Positions 26,847 through 35,024 of a DNA stretch of 64,000 nucleotides are shown here, in pieces. The stretch is taken from contig JAPKBL010000001.1 in the NCBI GenBank assembly GCA_028823415.1, positions 62,001 through 126,000 of the forward strand. Reading direction: 5' to 3'. The DNA is from Mariniblastus sp. (lineage in GTDB: Bacteria; Planctomycetota; Planctomycetia; Pirellulales; Pirellulaceae). Numbering within the stretch: the first letter of the stretch is position 1; every line of letters begins with the position of its first letter. A model generated the notes under the pieces. The model was not told where the DNA came from. It did not search any database and saw only the letters and a program-made list of their open reading frames with translations. Both the position numbers and the translations under genes were made by a program.

Positions 26847-27320
26847 TTAATCTAGCGTTAGCTCGATTTTTGGATTGTCGGCAACGATCGTGAGGGTGAG
26901 TGGCGTCGTCAGAAGACGTTCGTACTCCTTTGGAATCGGACGATTCTTGAGCGACTTTACAAATTTTGCCGCCTTCATAATGGACGCCTCATCCTCGCCA
27001 CGATCGCCCGGGATCGGCCCCTCAACAACAAGCACCTTGCAGTCACAAGCACAACACCCGGACTCATCCTTGCCTGGCAGGCGGAGGACAAATTCTCCCT
27101 TGGCATCGGTTACTCCATATGCCGTGAAGTTCCCGTCCAATCCTTCTGCCATCGGAACTAACTTAATTTCCGCGTTCGCCAATGGCTTACCACGCAATTT
27201 CAAAACTCCGCTGACCGGAACGACCTCAATCGAGCCATCGCCACCACAGCCAGACAATAGCAGCACGAAACTGCAACACGAAATTAAGAATCCTAGTTTC
27301 ATCGAATTAGTTTTGAACAT
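26847..27320 (-). CDS. small lipoprotein with carboxypeptidase-regulatory-like fold
   Basis: 157 residues from the ATG at 27320, or 151 from the ATG at 27302; the second lies 4 nt after the DUF1559 stop and the first overlaps it. Both leave the same signal peptide, ending in a lipobox LLSGC. The mature part VSGVLKLRGKPLANAEIKLVP, followed by TDAKGEFVLRLPG, is the beta-sandwich pattern of carboxypeptidase-regulatory-like domains. Two close cysteine clusters (CCACDC) are unusual for the family. Small lipoproteins of this type commonly follow DUF1559 genes in planctomycetes; their function is unknown. A terminator follows. Confidence 0.82.
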   Translation of the reverse strand: MFKTNSMKLGFLISCCSFVLLLSGCGGDGSIEVVPVSGVLKLRGKPLANAEIKLVPMAEGLDGNFTAYGVTDAKGEFVLRLPGKDESGCCACDCKVLVVEGPIPGDRGEDEASIMKAAKFVKSLKNRPIPKEYERLLTTPLTLTIVADNPKIELTLD

Positions 27321-28266
27321 TGACTACAATTCCATCGTTTCGTACAGCCAAGCTTTGGAGCGTTACTAGATCTGCGGTTCCCGTTAGCGTGACAAACTGA
27401 ACAGAACCATCGGCCATGACAAAATTAGCTCCACCAGGGTGACCACTGCTAAAGGAATTGAATTTTTTGTCCGTCATGGAATAACTTGGGTTCGGGCCGG
27501 AACCCACTGGTAGTTTGTAGTTGATTGGCTCAATAACACCCGACATGCAATCGCGTGCTGCAGTTCGATTGGACCATGCCCATCCACGATAGTTTTTGAA
27601 ATTTTGCCATTCCGCGTCCTTGGAATATCGCTCGCCTACGAGCAACGTGTTCGAAGAACCGTCAGTAATCATTCCAAATGTTGTTTTACTGTTGTAGTAC
27701 ATAACTCCGTCAAAAGTGACGCTGTAGTAATACCAAGTCTGCAGTCCCGCGACGGAAAAATAGCTATTCGCACCAAAATAATAATTGTTGTACTTAACAA
27801 CTTGCTCTTCAATGTCCGAAGGGCACAAGAGCGTCGGAACCACTTTCGCTGCCGGTGAGTCTTCACCGTTAGCATTGGCGTACTCTCTTTGACTCAAATC
27901 CAACAGGTCGTAAAGATTATTCTGCTCCATGAACGGAAGGGTCCAAACCATCCAAGAGCCGAACTTACCGTCAATCGCAGGTTGGCTTACGCCCATGCTG
28001 TTGGCCTGACCGGTATAAAAAGAACCAGATCCCTGATTGATCGGCACATTTAGCCCAGGAGGGAAATGCTGGAAAGCACTCTCGTAGTTCAAGCAAGCCA
28101 ATCCAGCTTGTCGAAGGTTGTTGGCACACTGGATTCGGCGAGCAGCTTCGCGAACCTGTTGAACAGCCGGCAGTAGCATTCCGATGAGAATGCCAATGAT
28201 GGCAATCACAACGAGAAGCTCGACCAGAGTGAATCCGGTTCGCCTCAGTTTGGAGCTTGAAAACAT
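27307..28266 (-). CDS. DUF1559 domain-containing protein with type IV pilin-like N-terminus
   Basis: 319 residues from the ATG at 28266, which has GAGG 5 nt upstream. The long upstream extension to 28500 has no conserved features and is rejected. The N-terminus RRTGFTLVELLVVIAIIGIL is a prepilin cleavage motif with the hydrophobic helix and Glu at position 5. It is followed by LLPAVQQVREAARRIQCANNL, the hallmark of the SBP_bac_10/DUF1559 family, and near the C-terminus by HPGGANFVMADGSVQFV. These proteins occur in large numbers in planctomycetes and are thought to be pseudopilin-like surface or secretion proteins. It forms an operon with the overlapping lipoprotein gene. Confidence 0.95.
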   Translation of the reverse strand: MFSSSKLRRTGFTLVELLVVIAIIGILIGMLLPAVQQVREAARRIQCANNLRQAGLACLNYESAFQHFPPGLNVPINQGSGSFYTGQANSMGVSQPAIDGKFGSWMVWTLPFMEQNNLYDLLDLSQREYANANGEDSPAAKVVPTLLCPSDIEEQVVKYNNYYFGANSYFSVAGLQTWYYYSVTFDGVMYYNSKTTFGMITDGSSNTLLVGERYSKDAEWQNFKNYRGWAWSNRTAARDCMSGVIEPINYKLPVGSGPNPSYSMTDKKFNSFSSGHPGGANFVMADGSVQFVTLTGTADLVTLQSLAVRNDGIVVNVQN

Positions 28267-28671
28267 AGTTACCTCGATGGAAATATAAAAACAAATTAGA
28301 GAAACCGACGGACTATCTACAGCACCGGGCGAGGTCTCTGAAAACGTAACCGTTGCGGGAAATTGTAGATGGAAGACCTCGTTTTCGCCAGTTGCTACTT
28401 GCGAATCTTCGGTTAATTTCGACAACTCAGCCAACCTTGAGGAATCCAGCGAAATCACCACCCTGCAAACTTCAAAAAACACGTATTCAACACGGCTCAA
28501 GCCCTAATTCCGCCAATTAGGTACGTCCTCCACGATGTAGACGCACGGCAAACGGCCTGCTTCCCCAGATAATACCAAACCCGCCACCCTCTCGCGTAAA
28601 CCCAACGGGTATCGAGCCCTTATTGAAATAATCTCATCCAAACAAAGAAAACCACCGACACTCTCTGACAA
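28267..28671. other. intergenic region between DUF1559 and CE15-like genes
   Basis: 405 nt containing the DUF1559 upstream region. The reading frame can be extended to 28500 without a start that fits the family. No gene, tRNA or clear terminator is seen; I would place the DUF1559 promoter here. Confidence 0.4.
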
Positions 28672-29976
28672 CTATTTCTTGGAATCGCCTCGCGATTTTT
28701 CTAATTGCAAATCACCGAATTGGATGTACTGCTCCCAATCGTATGCTGTAATATCGTGCTTTCCAGATCTCAAATGATAACCCCGAAGTTGAGTTCTCCT
28801 CGGCTCATCTGCCGCTGGCGATGCGAGCTGAAGGGCCGCGTCGCGATAGAGTTCAAACACCGCGTTAGAATGGTAGAGCGAGAGATATTCGCCACGGGGG
28901 TCGGCCCACCGGTCTCCTGTCGCGCTTGCCACGTAAACAGCACGAGGGGCTATTAAAGCCATCAACATGTGTTGATCAACGGGCAAATCAACCTCTCGAT
29001 CATTGAACTCCGGAAATCGGTCACAAAACCAATGCGGAAAACTTCGGTTGATCGCCGCAACCGTTTCTCCAAACTTTCTGCGATTTAATGCCGCACCACC
29101 GCAGCCCGAATTATTACTGATCGTCATCCAAAATCGCTCATCCGAAGCACCTGCCCAAAGTGAGGTTTTCCCAAGCCTGGAATGCCCGATTACGGCCACG
29201 TGGTTTCCATCTACGCCAGAATCTTCATTGAGATAATCAAGGCAACGGGAAAGCGCCCACGCCCATGCACCAATTGATCCCCATTCGGATTTTTTTGGCT
29301 TCGTTTGCCCCGGCTCATAAAACAGTGGATGAATCCCGTTCTTAAATTGATCATGAATGTCGGGATCAACATCGCCATAGTAAACCGTTGCCACTCCGTA
29401 GCCCGCTTCAACAATGTCTCGATAAGGCCAACGACTCGCCGAAGTCCCTCGCCCCTCTTCGTTTGCACGGTTACCCGACGTGGAGGGAGACTTGCGATCT
29501 CTTACCCAACTTTTTGTGATTGCAACCTTGGGATCATCGGTGGTCGTGTGGTTACCGTGAAAATTGTACCCCAAAAAACATGGAACCTGCGAACGTGATT
29601 TTGGAAGGGTCACCAAGAGCGTTGCAAAACACTCTTCATCATCCCCAAAAATCACTCTAACTTCCTTGCGCGTCGCCGAACCATTGAGAACTTCCCAAGA
29701 CGATGTAACCCGGAAATCCACGTTGATTTCACGCTTAGGCACGTGACCGTAGATGTTATTCGCCATTGCATCGAAGACTTCGAGACGACGTTTTGACTCC
29801 CAAGCATCCACCGTTTCCACGTGGCTTCCGTCATTGAATTTCAGTACTTCAGGCAATGTAAAAGAAGGCACCTTAGCTTCGTCCTGATTGATACCCGGTC
29901 GCTGCGCGGTAACTTGTTGATTCATAAAACACATTAAAAAAATCAGCCCCATCAGGGCATGAACGCGGATTGACAT
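28672..29976 (-). CDS. secreted glucuronoyl esterase-like protein (CE15-type alpha/beta hydrolase)
   Basis: 434 residues with a signal peptide ending near Ala24 (QQVTAQ). The nucleophile elbow GHSRLGK carries Ser, as in bacterial CE15 glucuronoyl esterases, where GxSRxGK is diagnostic. Other landmarks are NFHGNHTT, WGSIGAWAWALSRCLDYL and the C-terminal catalytic His candidate in GKHDITAYDW. Such enzymes cleave ester bonds between glucuronic acid in xylan and lignin or related alcohols. In a marine planctomycete the substrate may be an algal glucuronate ester (inference). It is transcribed towards the DUF1559 gene and has no obvious operon partner. Confidence 0.86.
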   Translation of the reverse strand: MSIRVHALMGLIFLMCFMNQQVTAQRPGINQDEAKVPSFTLPEVLKFNDGSHVETVDAWESKRRLEVFDAMANNIYGHVPKREINVDFRVTSSWEVLNGSATRKEVRVIFGDDEECFATLLVTLPKSRSQVPCFLGYNFHGNHTTTDDPKVAITKSWVRDRKSPSTSGNRANEEGRGTSASRWPYRDIVEAGYGVATVYYGDVDPDIHDQFKNGIHPLFYEPGQTKPKKSEWGSIGAWAWALSRCLDYLNEDSGVDGNHVAVIGHSRLGKTSLWAGASDERFWMTISNNSGCGGAALNRRKFGETVAAINRSFPHWFCDRFPEFNDREVDLPVDQHMLMALIAPRAVYVASATGDRWADPRGEYLSLYHSNAVFELYRDAALQLASPAADEPRRTQLRGYHLRSGKHDITAYDWEQYIQFGDLQLEKSRGDSKK

Positions 29977-30141
29977 CTTCCATCCTTACAAAAAGCACTG
30001 TTCAGAATATGGGCATTGTAAACCGATTATGCCCTCCGTTGCAGTACTTTTCCACCAACAAATTACGCGTTTTGGATTTAACTGAAACAAAGTAAATCTT
30101 ATGTTACATTGAGACTCCCTTATCCTCAGCAGAGAAAAACA

Positions 30142-30492
30142 ATGCAAGTCACACTTTCACAAATAGCCTACGCCCGATCCGGCGACAAAGGGGATGGAAG
30201 CAATGTTGGCGTCGTCGCCTACAATGCCGATTGCTACGAAATTATCAAAGAAAAACTAACTCCAGCTCGCGTCAAAGAACATTTTCGAGAAATCTGTTTT
30301 GGCGACGTCGACCGCTACGAAGCCCCCAATTTGCTGGCTCTCAATTTTATTCTCCACGACTCACTGGGCGGTGGCGGAAGCGAAAGCCTGAAAACAGATG
30401 CTCAAGGGAAAACCCACGGTTTAGGTATCCTGTTTATGACGCTAGAGGTTCCCGATCAATTCGAAATCCCCAATCGAGAATGCGTCAGTTGA
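30142..30492 (+). CDS. AtuA C-terminal-domain-like protein
   Basis: 116 residues from the ATG at 30142; the frame opens upstream at 30109, but family similarity begins at the second Met. The motif ARSGDKGDGSNVGV near the start, the FGDVDRYEAPNLLALNFILHD block and LGGGGSESLKTDAQGK match the small C-terminal domain of acyclic terpene utilisation AtuA-like (former DUF1446) proteins, which often occurs as a separate gene. The biochemical role is unclear, possibly a partner subunit in acyl-CoA or terpene metabolism. The main AtuA partner is not in this window. The next small membrane-protein gene follows 48 nt downstream. Confidence 0.82.
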   Translation: MQVTLSQIAYARSGDKGDGSNVGVVAYNADCYEIIKEKLTPARVKEHFREICFGDVDRYEAPNLLALNFILHDSLGGGGSESLKTDAQGKTHGLGILFMTLEVPDQFEIPNRECVS

Positions 30493-30540
30493 TGCATTCT
30501 GTCCAAGATTCTCGATCCTTCATTAACAAAATCCTCGCCC

Positions 30541-30882
30541 ATGAAATGCTATGCTTCCATTATTTTCGGTCTGCTGTTGATCGGGACGGGTCTGCTTCGC
30601 TCCGTCGAAGCCCAAGCATTTAAGCCGAATGCCTTTTGGTTTTGCCTTGTAACGGGATTGCTCGCAATTGGAGCGGGTTACTTATTCCGAATGGACAAGT
30701 CCCGAGCGGGCACTGCGGTTGCTGTAATGACCAGCCTATTGGTGATCTGCTTCTACATGTACTGCCTAATCACCCAACCAGAAAAAGACGCGACCTATCG
30801 GGTTTGCATTGCAATCGTCGCCTCCGTCGCGGAACTTTCACTTGTACTCCTCCCCGCCGCAACCGTGCCACCCACGAAATGA
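30541..30882 (+). CDS. small integral membrane protein, unknown function
   Basis: 113 residues with four hydrophobic segments: residues 3-20 (CYASIIFGLLLIGTGLL), 32-50, 58-78 and 86-106. Short basic loops (FRMDKSRAG) lie between them. The pattern is reminiscent of TMEM14/UPF0136-like proteins, but similarity is not convincing by eye. It sits 48 nt after the AtuA-C-like gene on the same strand and ends 43 nt before the convergent peptidase S51 gene. The amphipathic arrangement and the absence of shadowing by a longer frame support a real gene. Confidence 0.65.
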   Translation: MKCYASIIFGLLLIGTGLLRSVEAQAFKPNAFWFCLVTGLLAIGAGYLFRMDKSRAGTAVAVMTSLLVICFYMYCLITQPEKDATYRVCIAIVASVAELSLVLLPAATVPPTK

Positions 30883-30925
30883 TCCTCGATCCAGTGCTGG
30901 AGAATCGTAGCGTCCGTTTGTTTCG

Positions 30926-32644
30926 CTATTTTTCTTTTTCACTCGTCGACAAAGAAGGCGTGGCCGCCTGCTCAGAGGGGTTATCGATTTCTTCAATAAT
31001 GGATCGACTCGCTAGGTCGAAGACACTCCCCTCTGCCAAAGCTAAAAAATCATCTTCGCCAGGAATGACAGGGTTTCTGCGGTCATAAAAATGAACTTTC
31101 CCTCGGCCCACGACCCGCGCCTTAGATTGCGTTACGACAATTGCCGTCGCCTCATCAATTCCGATCCCTAACAGTTGTGGGTAACGGTTCACAAGCGAAG
31201 TCATATCGCGTTGACGGTTTCTTTGTGAAAAATGCTGATCGATCGCAACACCCGAAATAAAACCTAACCCGCGTTCGTACCCTGGAGCCATGATGTCAAA
31301 ATTTGCCACTGGATTTGCCCGACACATGTATCTCGCCTGAATCGATGCTCCGGCTGAAGAACCACCGATCACTCCGCCACGGCTGAGCACCTCTTTCATC
31401 AGTTGATGAGCCTGGGTTCCAAAGTATGAGTCAGCTAAATTCCATTGCCTCCCGCCGCCAAACCAAATCCCGGTAGCATCCCGCAAGGGCTCCAAAAACA
31501 CCTCGTCTGAATTTGCTTTTTCACGATCCTTGGTGTGAATAAAAGTAGCGGATTTCACTCCCATCGTTTTCCAGATTTCGACGATTCTCTGCGAATCGGA
31601 AACCTCATCGCTCTCACTGCACGGCACATAGACCATCTTTGCATTTGGCCCACCGGCAAGCTCAACCATTTCTTCCATCAAACCCGCCGGCATCCCACCA
31701 CCGCCAACAATAATCAAGTTTCCATTTTTAACCAACGGCGTCTGCGGGCGACTCTGCGGAAATAATTCGCTCATACGATCCAACGCATCGCGCCGCCACG
31801 CCGTCAGGTCAACGATCGCCTCATAAGGGTTCGCTCGTCGCGACTTCGCCTGCTTTAGCACCTGAATCCGCACCGGTTTTTCTTCATTCGCGGCCAATGC
31901 GAATACGGCAGAACCTTCGCCAAGCACCCGTATTTTTCGCCCCGAAAGCACAATACAAGCTCCCGTTTCAATCCCGATCCCCACACAACTTGGGTTGGCT
32001 GATAAAACACCCAACAAAGCGGGGCGGTCAGTTCCATCGCGATAGCCTGCCTTTACAACCGAATCGAAGATCAGGTTTCCAACCTTTTGAAATGAAAGGG
32101 AGGTATCGTTGGACGTCATCATTAGCTTGCCGAAATACTCAATCGCAGGCCCATGGACACAGACCAACGCTCCACGGTCGATCGCTGCTTTCAAAACCGG
32201 CAACATTTGAACAATGATGCTCCGCGAGGATTTATCTAAATCCTCCCCGACTTGCAGCCAGATGACTTTGGCCGAATCCAATTTCGCAACCGTCGAGGGA
32301 TTTTTCAGATCGGCCGGACGATTGAGTGCCACAATTTGATGATTCTCGATTTCATCAAATTTAGCGGTCGTCTCCAACATTAATTCACTATTATCATTTG
32401 ACAACGTAACGCGCACGACAGCGCCGTCAACGCGTTTTGAAGCTGCCAGTAAAAACTCTGCTGCCTCCTTCGGCAACTCACTACCTCCGCCAGCGATTAC
32501 GGTCCCTCTAATTTTTAAATCGACCGGCCAAAGCTCAAACGATTCATCAAACTCCTGCCCCGGTAAACTACCGCAGAGCACGAACACAGAGAACAAAAGT
32601 AAAACCGTTTCAATCGTCGGTCGAAAAATCATCTGACTCGCCAT
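30926..32644 (-). CDS. secreted cyanophycinase-like protein (peptidase S51) with a degenerate duplicated N-terminal domain
   Basis: 572 residues with a signal peptide (VLLLFSVFVLCGSLPGQ). The C-terminal half is a complete S51 domain: LIIVGGGGMPAGLMEEMVELAG, FIHTKDRE, GIWFGGGRQ, nucleophile region GGSSAGA (Ser430), AIDQHFSQRNRQ, and LLGIGIDEATAIVV. Cyanophycinase-type enzymes cleave the beta-Asp-Arg polymer cyanophycin or related isoaspartyl peptides. The N-terminal half looks like a second, decayed copy: VIAGGGSELPKEAAEFLLAA, then VCVHGPAIEYFGKLM where the Ser motif should be, then CVGIGIETGACIVLSG. The first copy has no nucleophile serine. Length is nearly twice that of a single-domain cyanophycinase. 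Confidence 0.87.
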   Translation of the reverse strand: MASQMIFRPTIETVLLLFSVFVLCGSLPGQEFDESFELWPVDLKIRGTVIAGGGSELPKEAAEFLLAASKRVDGAVVRVTLSNDNSELMLETTAKFDEIENHQIVALNRPADLKNPSTVAKLDSAKVIWLQVGEDLDKSSRSIIVQMLPVLKAAIDRGALVCVHGPAIEYFGKLMMTSNDTSLSFQKVGNLIFDSVVKAGYRDGTDRPALLGVLSANPSCVGIGIETGACIVLSGRKIRVLGEGSAVFALAANEEKPVRIQVLKQAKSRRANPYEAIVDLTAWRRDALDRMSELFPQSRPQTPLVKNGNLIIVGGGGMPAGLMEEMVELAGGPNAKMVYVPCSESDEVSDSQRIVEIWKTMGVKSATFIHTKDREKANSDEVFLEPLRDATGIWFGGGRQWNLADSYFGTQAHQLMKEVLSRGGVIGGSSAGASIQARYMCRANPVANFDIMAPGYERGLGFISGVAIDQHFSQRNRQRDMTSLVNRYPQLLGIGIDEATAIVVTQSKARVVGRGKVHFYDRRNPVIPGEDDFLALAEGSVFDLASRSIIEEIDNPSEQAATPSLSTSEKEK

Positions 32645-32792
32645 TCATATTTCCGGGGTTTCAAGTATTTAGGAGTTGAAATAACCATAAGCGAATCCCC
32701 AGCGATATTCCAGCATTCGCACAAACAGAATCACAACGCATTTCACAATCTAGGAACTTCGCCTTGAAACGGTCCTCCAAGCGTGCAACAGA

Positions 32793-32915
32793 TCACAACT
32801 CAAAAAAAACCATCTCTACGCGTCGGAACTGCAGATCGTAGGCGCCCATCGCTTCCGATAATCCATCAAAACTGTATTCTCCAGCTTTGTGAAAATTAGC
32901 TTTGAAATAATTCAT
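32793..32915 (-). CDS. possible small protein downstream of panB, 40 aa
   Basis: An ATG at 32915, 3 nt after the panB stop codon and in the same frame, opens 40 codons ending in TGA at 32795-32793. The peptide begins MNYFKANFHKAGEYSFDGLS and has a mixed, protein-like composition. No Shine-Dalgarno and no family are recognised; coupling to panB termination would explain its translation. The frame also stays open beyond the TGA for about 43 codons, but I attach no weight to this because no hairpin or homologous copy supports decoding. It may be a remnant. Confidence 0.3.
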   Translation of the reverse strand: MNYFKANFHKAGEYSFDGLSEAMGAYDLQFRRVEMVFFEL

Positions 32916-32918
32916 CCA

Positions 32919-33737
32919 CTAGAATGAATTTTCATCGGATGGGAATGCTTGATCTCTGACGTCGGTGCACCATTGGGCCGTGGCGGTTTGAATGGTTTCT
33001 TTTAAATTGGCATAGGATTTTACGAAACTCGGAACGTAACCACTGGTCAGGCCAAGCATATCATTAATCACCAGCACCTGACCGTCGCAATGCCGACCGG
33101 CGCCGATTCCGATGGTCGGGATAGTTAAGACTTCCGTCAATTCTTTTGCAATTTCCGCAGGGATACACTCCAAAACGATGGCAAACGCCCCCGCTTCTTG
33201 GGCTGCGGTTGCATCCACGATTAACTGCTCCCGATCCCGCTGAATTTTGTAGCCGCCCATGGTATGAACTGCCTGCGGTCGCAGCCCAACATGAGCCATC
33301 ACAGGGATTCCTGCAGTCACGAGGGCGTTGATCACTTCTGCTTGCTCGGCGCCGCCTTCCAGCTTAACAGCCTGACAACGCGTCTCTTTTAAAATGCGGC
33401 CCGACGCCTTTACGCATTGGTAAATTCCCTGATGGTTAATTGGAAAGGGAATGTCGACCACAACTAACGCATGACGCGAACCCCTCCCCACCATTTCAGA
33501 ATGGTAAATCATTTCATCGAGCGTGACCGGCAGCGTATTCTCGTGCCCCTGAACAACCATTGCCATACTGTCTCCGACCAGAAGGACATCGACACCAGAA
33601 GCGTCGAGCAACGATGCCATCGTGAAGTCGTACGCCGTCAGCATGGTGATTTTTTCGCCGCGATTCTTTTTCCCGATCAAGTCTGGGACGGTCAATCGCT
33701 TGCGAGATTTTTTTTGCGGTTGGGATGATTCGTTCAT
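32919..33737 (-). CDS. panB: 3-methyl-2-oxobutanoate hydroxymethyltransferase
   Basis: 272 residues, normal for PanB, the first enzyme of pantothenate synthesis, which transfers a hydroxymethyl group from 5,10-methylenetetrahydrofolate to 2-oxoisovalerate. Conserved blocks are MLTAYDFTMASLLDASGVD, LLVGDSMAMVVQGHENTLPV (metal-binding Asp), AVKLEGGAE, MAHVGLRPQAVH, LECIPAEIA and IGIGAGRHCDGQVLV (catalytic Glu region). Residues 1-20 are a basic extension before the core. Other pan genes are not adjacent. In the window it is interesting that the organism also has a tetrahydromethanopterin C1 enzyme, but PanB uses folate. Confidence 0.97.
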   Translation of the reverse strand: MNESSQPQKKSRKRLTVPDLIGKKNRGEKITMLTAYDFTMASLLDASGVDVLLVGDSMAMVVQGHENTLPVTLDEMIYHSEMVGRGSRHALVVVDIPFPINHQGIYQCVKASGRILKETRCQAVKLEGGAEQAEVINALVTAGIPVMAHVGLRPQAVHTMGGYKIQRDREQLIVDATAAQEAGAFAIVLECIPAEIAKELTEVLTIPTIGIGAGRHCDGQVLVINDMLGLTSGYVPSFVKSYANLKETIQTATAQWCTDVRDQAFPSDENSF

Positions 33738-34307
33738 ACAGGACTCGGATTCAATTCGTCAGAATCCCTAATTCTGGCACTCCGAACCTAGGAGAGCAAG
33801 ACCGGAGACATTGCCCCGCATCAACCAACCGCGCTTCCGAGTTGGCTTTGAAACCTAACGTTACCGGCGGCAACGGGTGAATGAAACGACCCGGCAATCA
33901 ATGATTACGGAAAACACCGAACTGGCACACCATTTTTGCACGAAATTTTCTCAACAATTCCTCCCGAGGACTCCAACGCCTCCGAATCGCACTGCATCGC
34001 CTTTGAATCTCGTCGCTACCGAGAGGCTGCACCTCAACGGCAAGCTAATCCCTGACTCAACATCGAAACTACAGTCTTTATTCCATCTTAAATTTAACAT
34101 TTTTCCATTCGCAAACAAAACATCAGCAGGGTTACCCCGCTTCACTATTTAACTAATTCTTTGCTCAATAGTGTGCATAAGCTTGTTAACTGCTTTTGAA
34201 GAACCAATGATCATTTGGTTAAATCAGGATTCCATCCAACGTAAACCCAACCAGCAATATTTCGCGAACTACCGAAAAACAGCACAGCAAGAACCCTATT
34301 TCACGGA
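33738..34307. other. intergenic region, no supported gene
   Basis: 570 nt between panB and the AraC-type regulator. A 91-codon plus-strand frame (33877-34152) exists, but its composition shows no domain, signal or start-site support, so I do not call it. I see no tRNA or strong hairpin. It should contain the panB promoter and the end of the regulator transcript. Confidence 0.4.
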
Positions 34308-35024
34308 TTATGAATGCTGATTTTTCTTCCGAAAGTTAGCCGGCGTATCTGAAATTGCATTTCGAAACTGCCTCGTCAAAGCACTCTGATCAGTGAAGCC
34401 ACAGGCAAGTGCGATATCAGACACAGAAATCTCAGTTGAGATTAATTGCCGCGAAGCCTTCTCCAGCCGGCACTTCATGATGAACTTCTTCGTCGTCAAT
34501 CGAAACACACGCTTCATCCGGCGATCTAGTTGCACCGTCGACAAAGAAAACTGCCTAGCCAGATGCTCCGTTTTTAATGACTGATCGAGGTTATCTTTGA
34601 TGTATTCGACTACGACCTTTAAATCCGCCAGCTCAAGATTACTATCGTTTGGCCAGTTTAAGTCCTGAGAAATACCAACCAGTCCAACGATCTCGCCCTC
34701 CCGACCGTGAACTGGAAATTTACTCGCAAGGTACCACCCGATCGATCCGTCCGAATTGGTAATCCGCTCAAGTTGATCCTGAATCGGCCGGCCAGTTTCA
34801 AATACAACGCGATCCTGTTGTTCGTAACCTTCAGCGAGAGGTCCTGAAAACACCTGCGATGCTGTTTTGCCAAGCAAATCAGATTTATCTGTACCGTTGA
34901 CCCTTGCCACAAACGCAAGATTCACAGACTGATAAACTCCCTCAAGATCCTTCACGCAATAAACAATATCCCCAAGGCTATCAAAAACATGTTCGACAAA
35001 ACCCAAAGAGAAGTCATTCAGCAT
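34308..35024 (-). CDS. PAS domain-containing AraC family transcriptional regulator
   Basis: 238 residues from the ATG at 35024, which lies within the pyrD end (overlap 11 nt) and fits the PAS start better than the codon at 35063. Residues 1-120 form a PAS sensor (VFDSLGDIVYCVKDLEGVYQ, FPVHGREGEIVGLVGISQDL). Residues 140-236 form two helix-turn-helix units of the AraC type: LKTEHLARQFSLSTVQLDRRMKRVF and VSDIALACGFTDQSALTRQF with the usual F-R spacing. It is probably a cytosolic regulator sensing a small ligand or redox state through the PAS domain. Translation appears coupled to pyrD, but a regulatory link to pyrimidine synthesis is only inferred. Confidence 0.9.
   Translation of the reverse strand: MLNDFSLGFVEHVFDSLGDIVYCVKDLEGVYQSVNLAFVARVNGTDKSDLLGKTASQVFSGPLAEGYEQQDRVVFETGRPIQDQLERITNSDGSIGWYLASKFPVHGREGEIVGLVGISQDLNWPNDSNLELADLKVVVEYIKDNLDQSLKTEHLARQFSLSTVQLDRRMKRVFRLTTKKFIMKCRLEKASRQLISTEISVSDIALACGFTDQSALTRQFRNAISDTPANFRKKNQHS

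Noticed and set aside
27321-28500. Longer DUF1559 protein starting at 28500
   Set aside because: The first 78 residues have no conserved features and the prepilin-like start at 28266 has a good GAGG element.
33877-34152. 91-codon plus-strand reading frame
   Set aside because: No signal, domain, start-site support or neighbour logic; composition looks like translated non-coding DNA.
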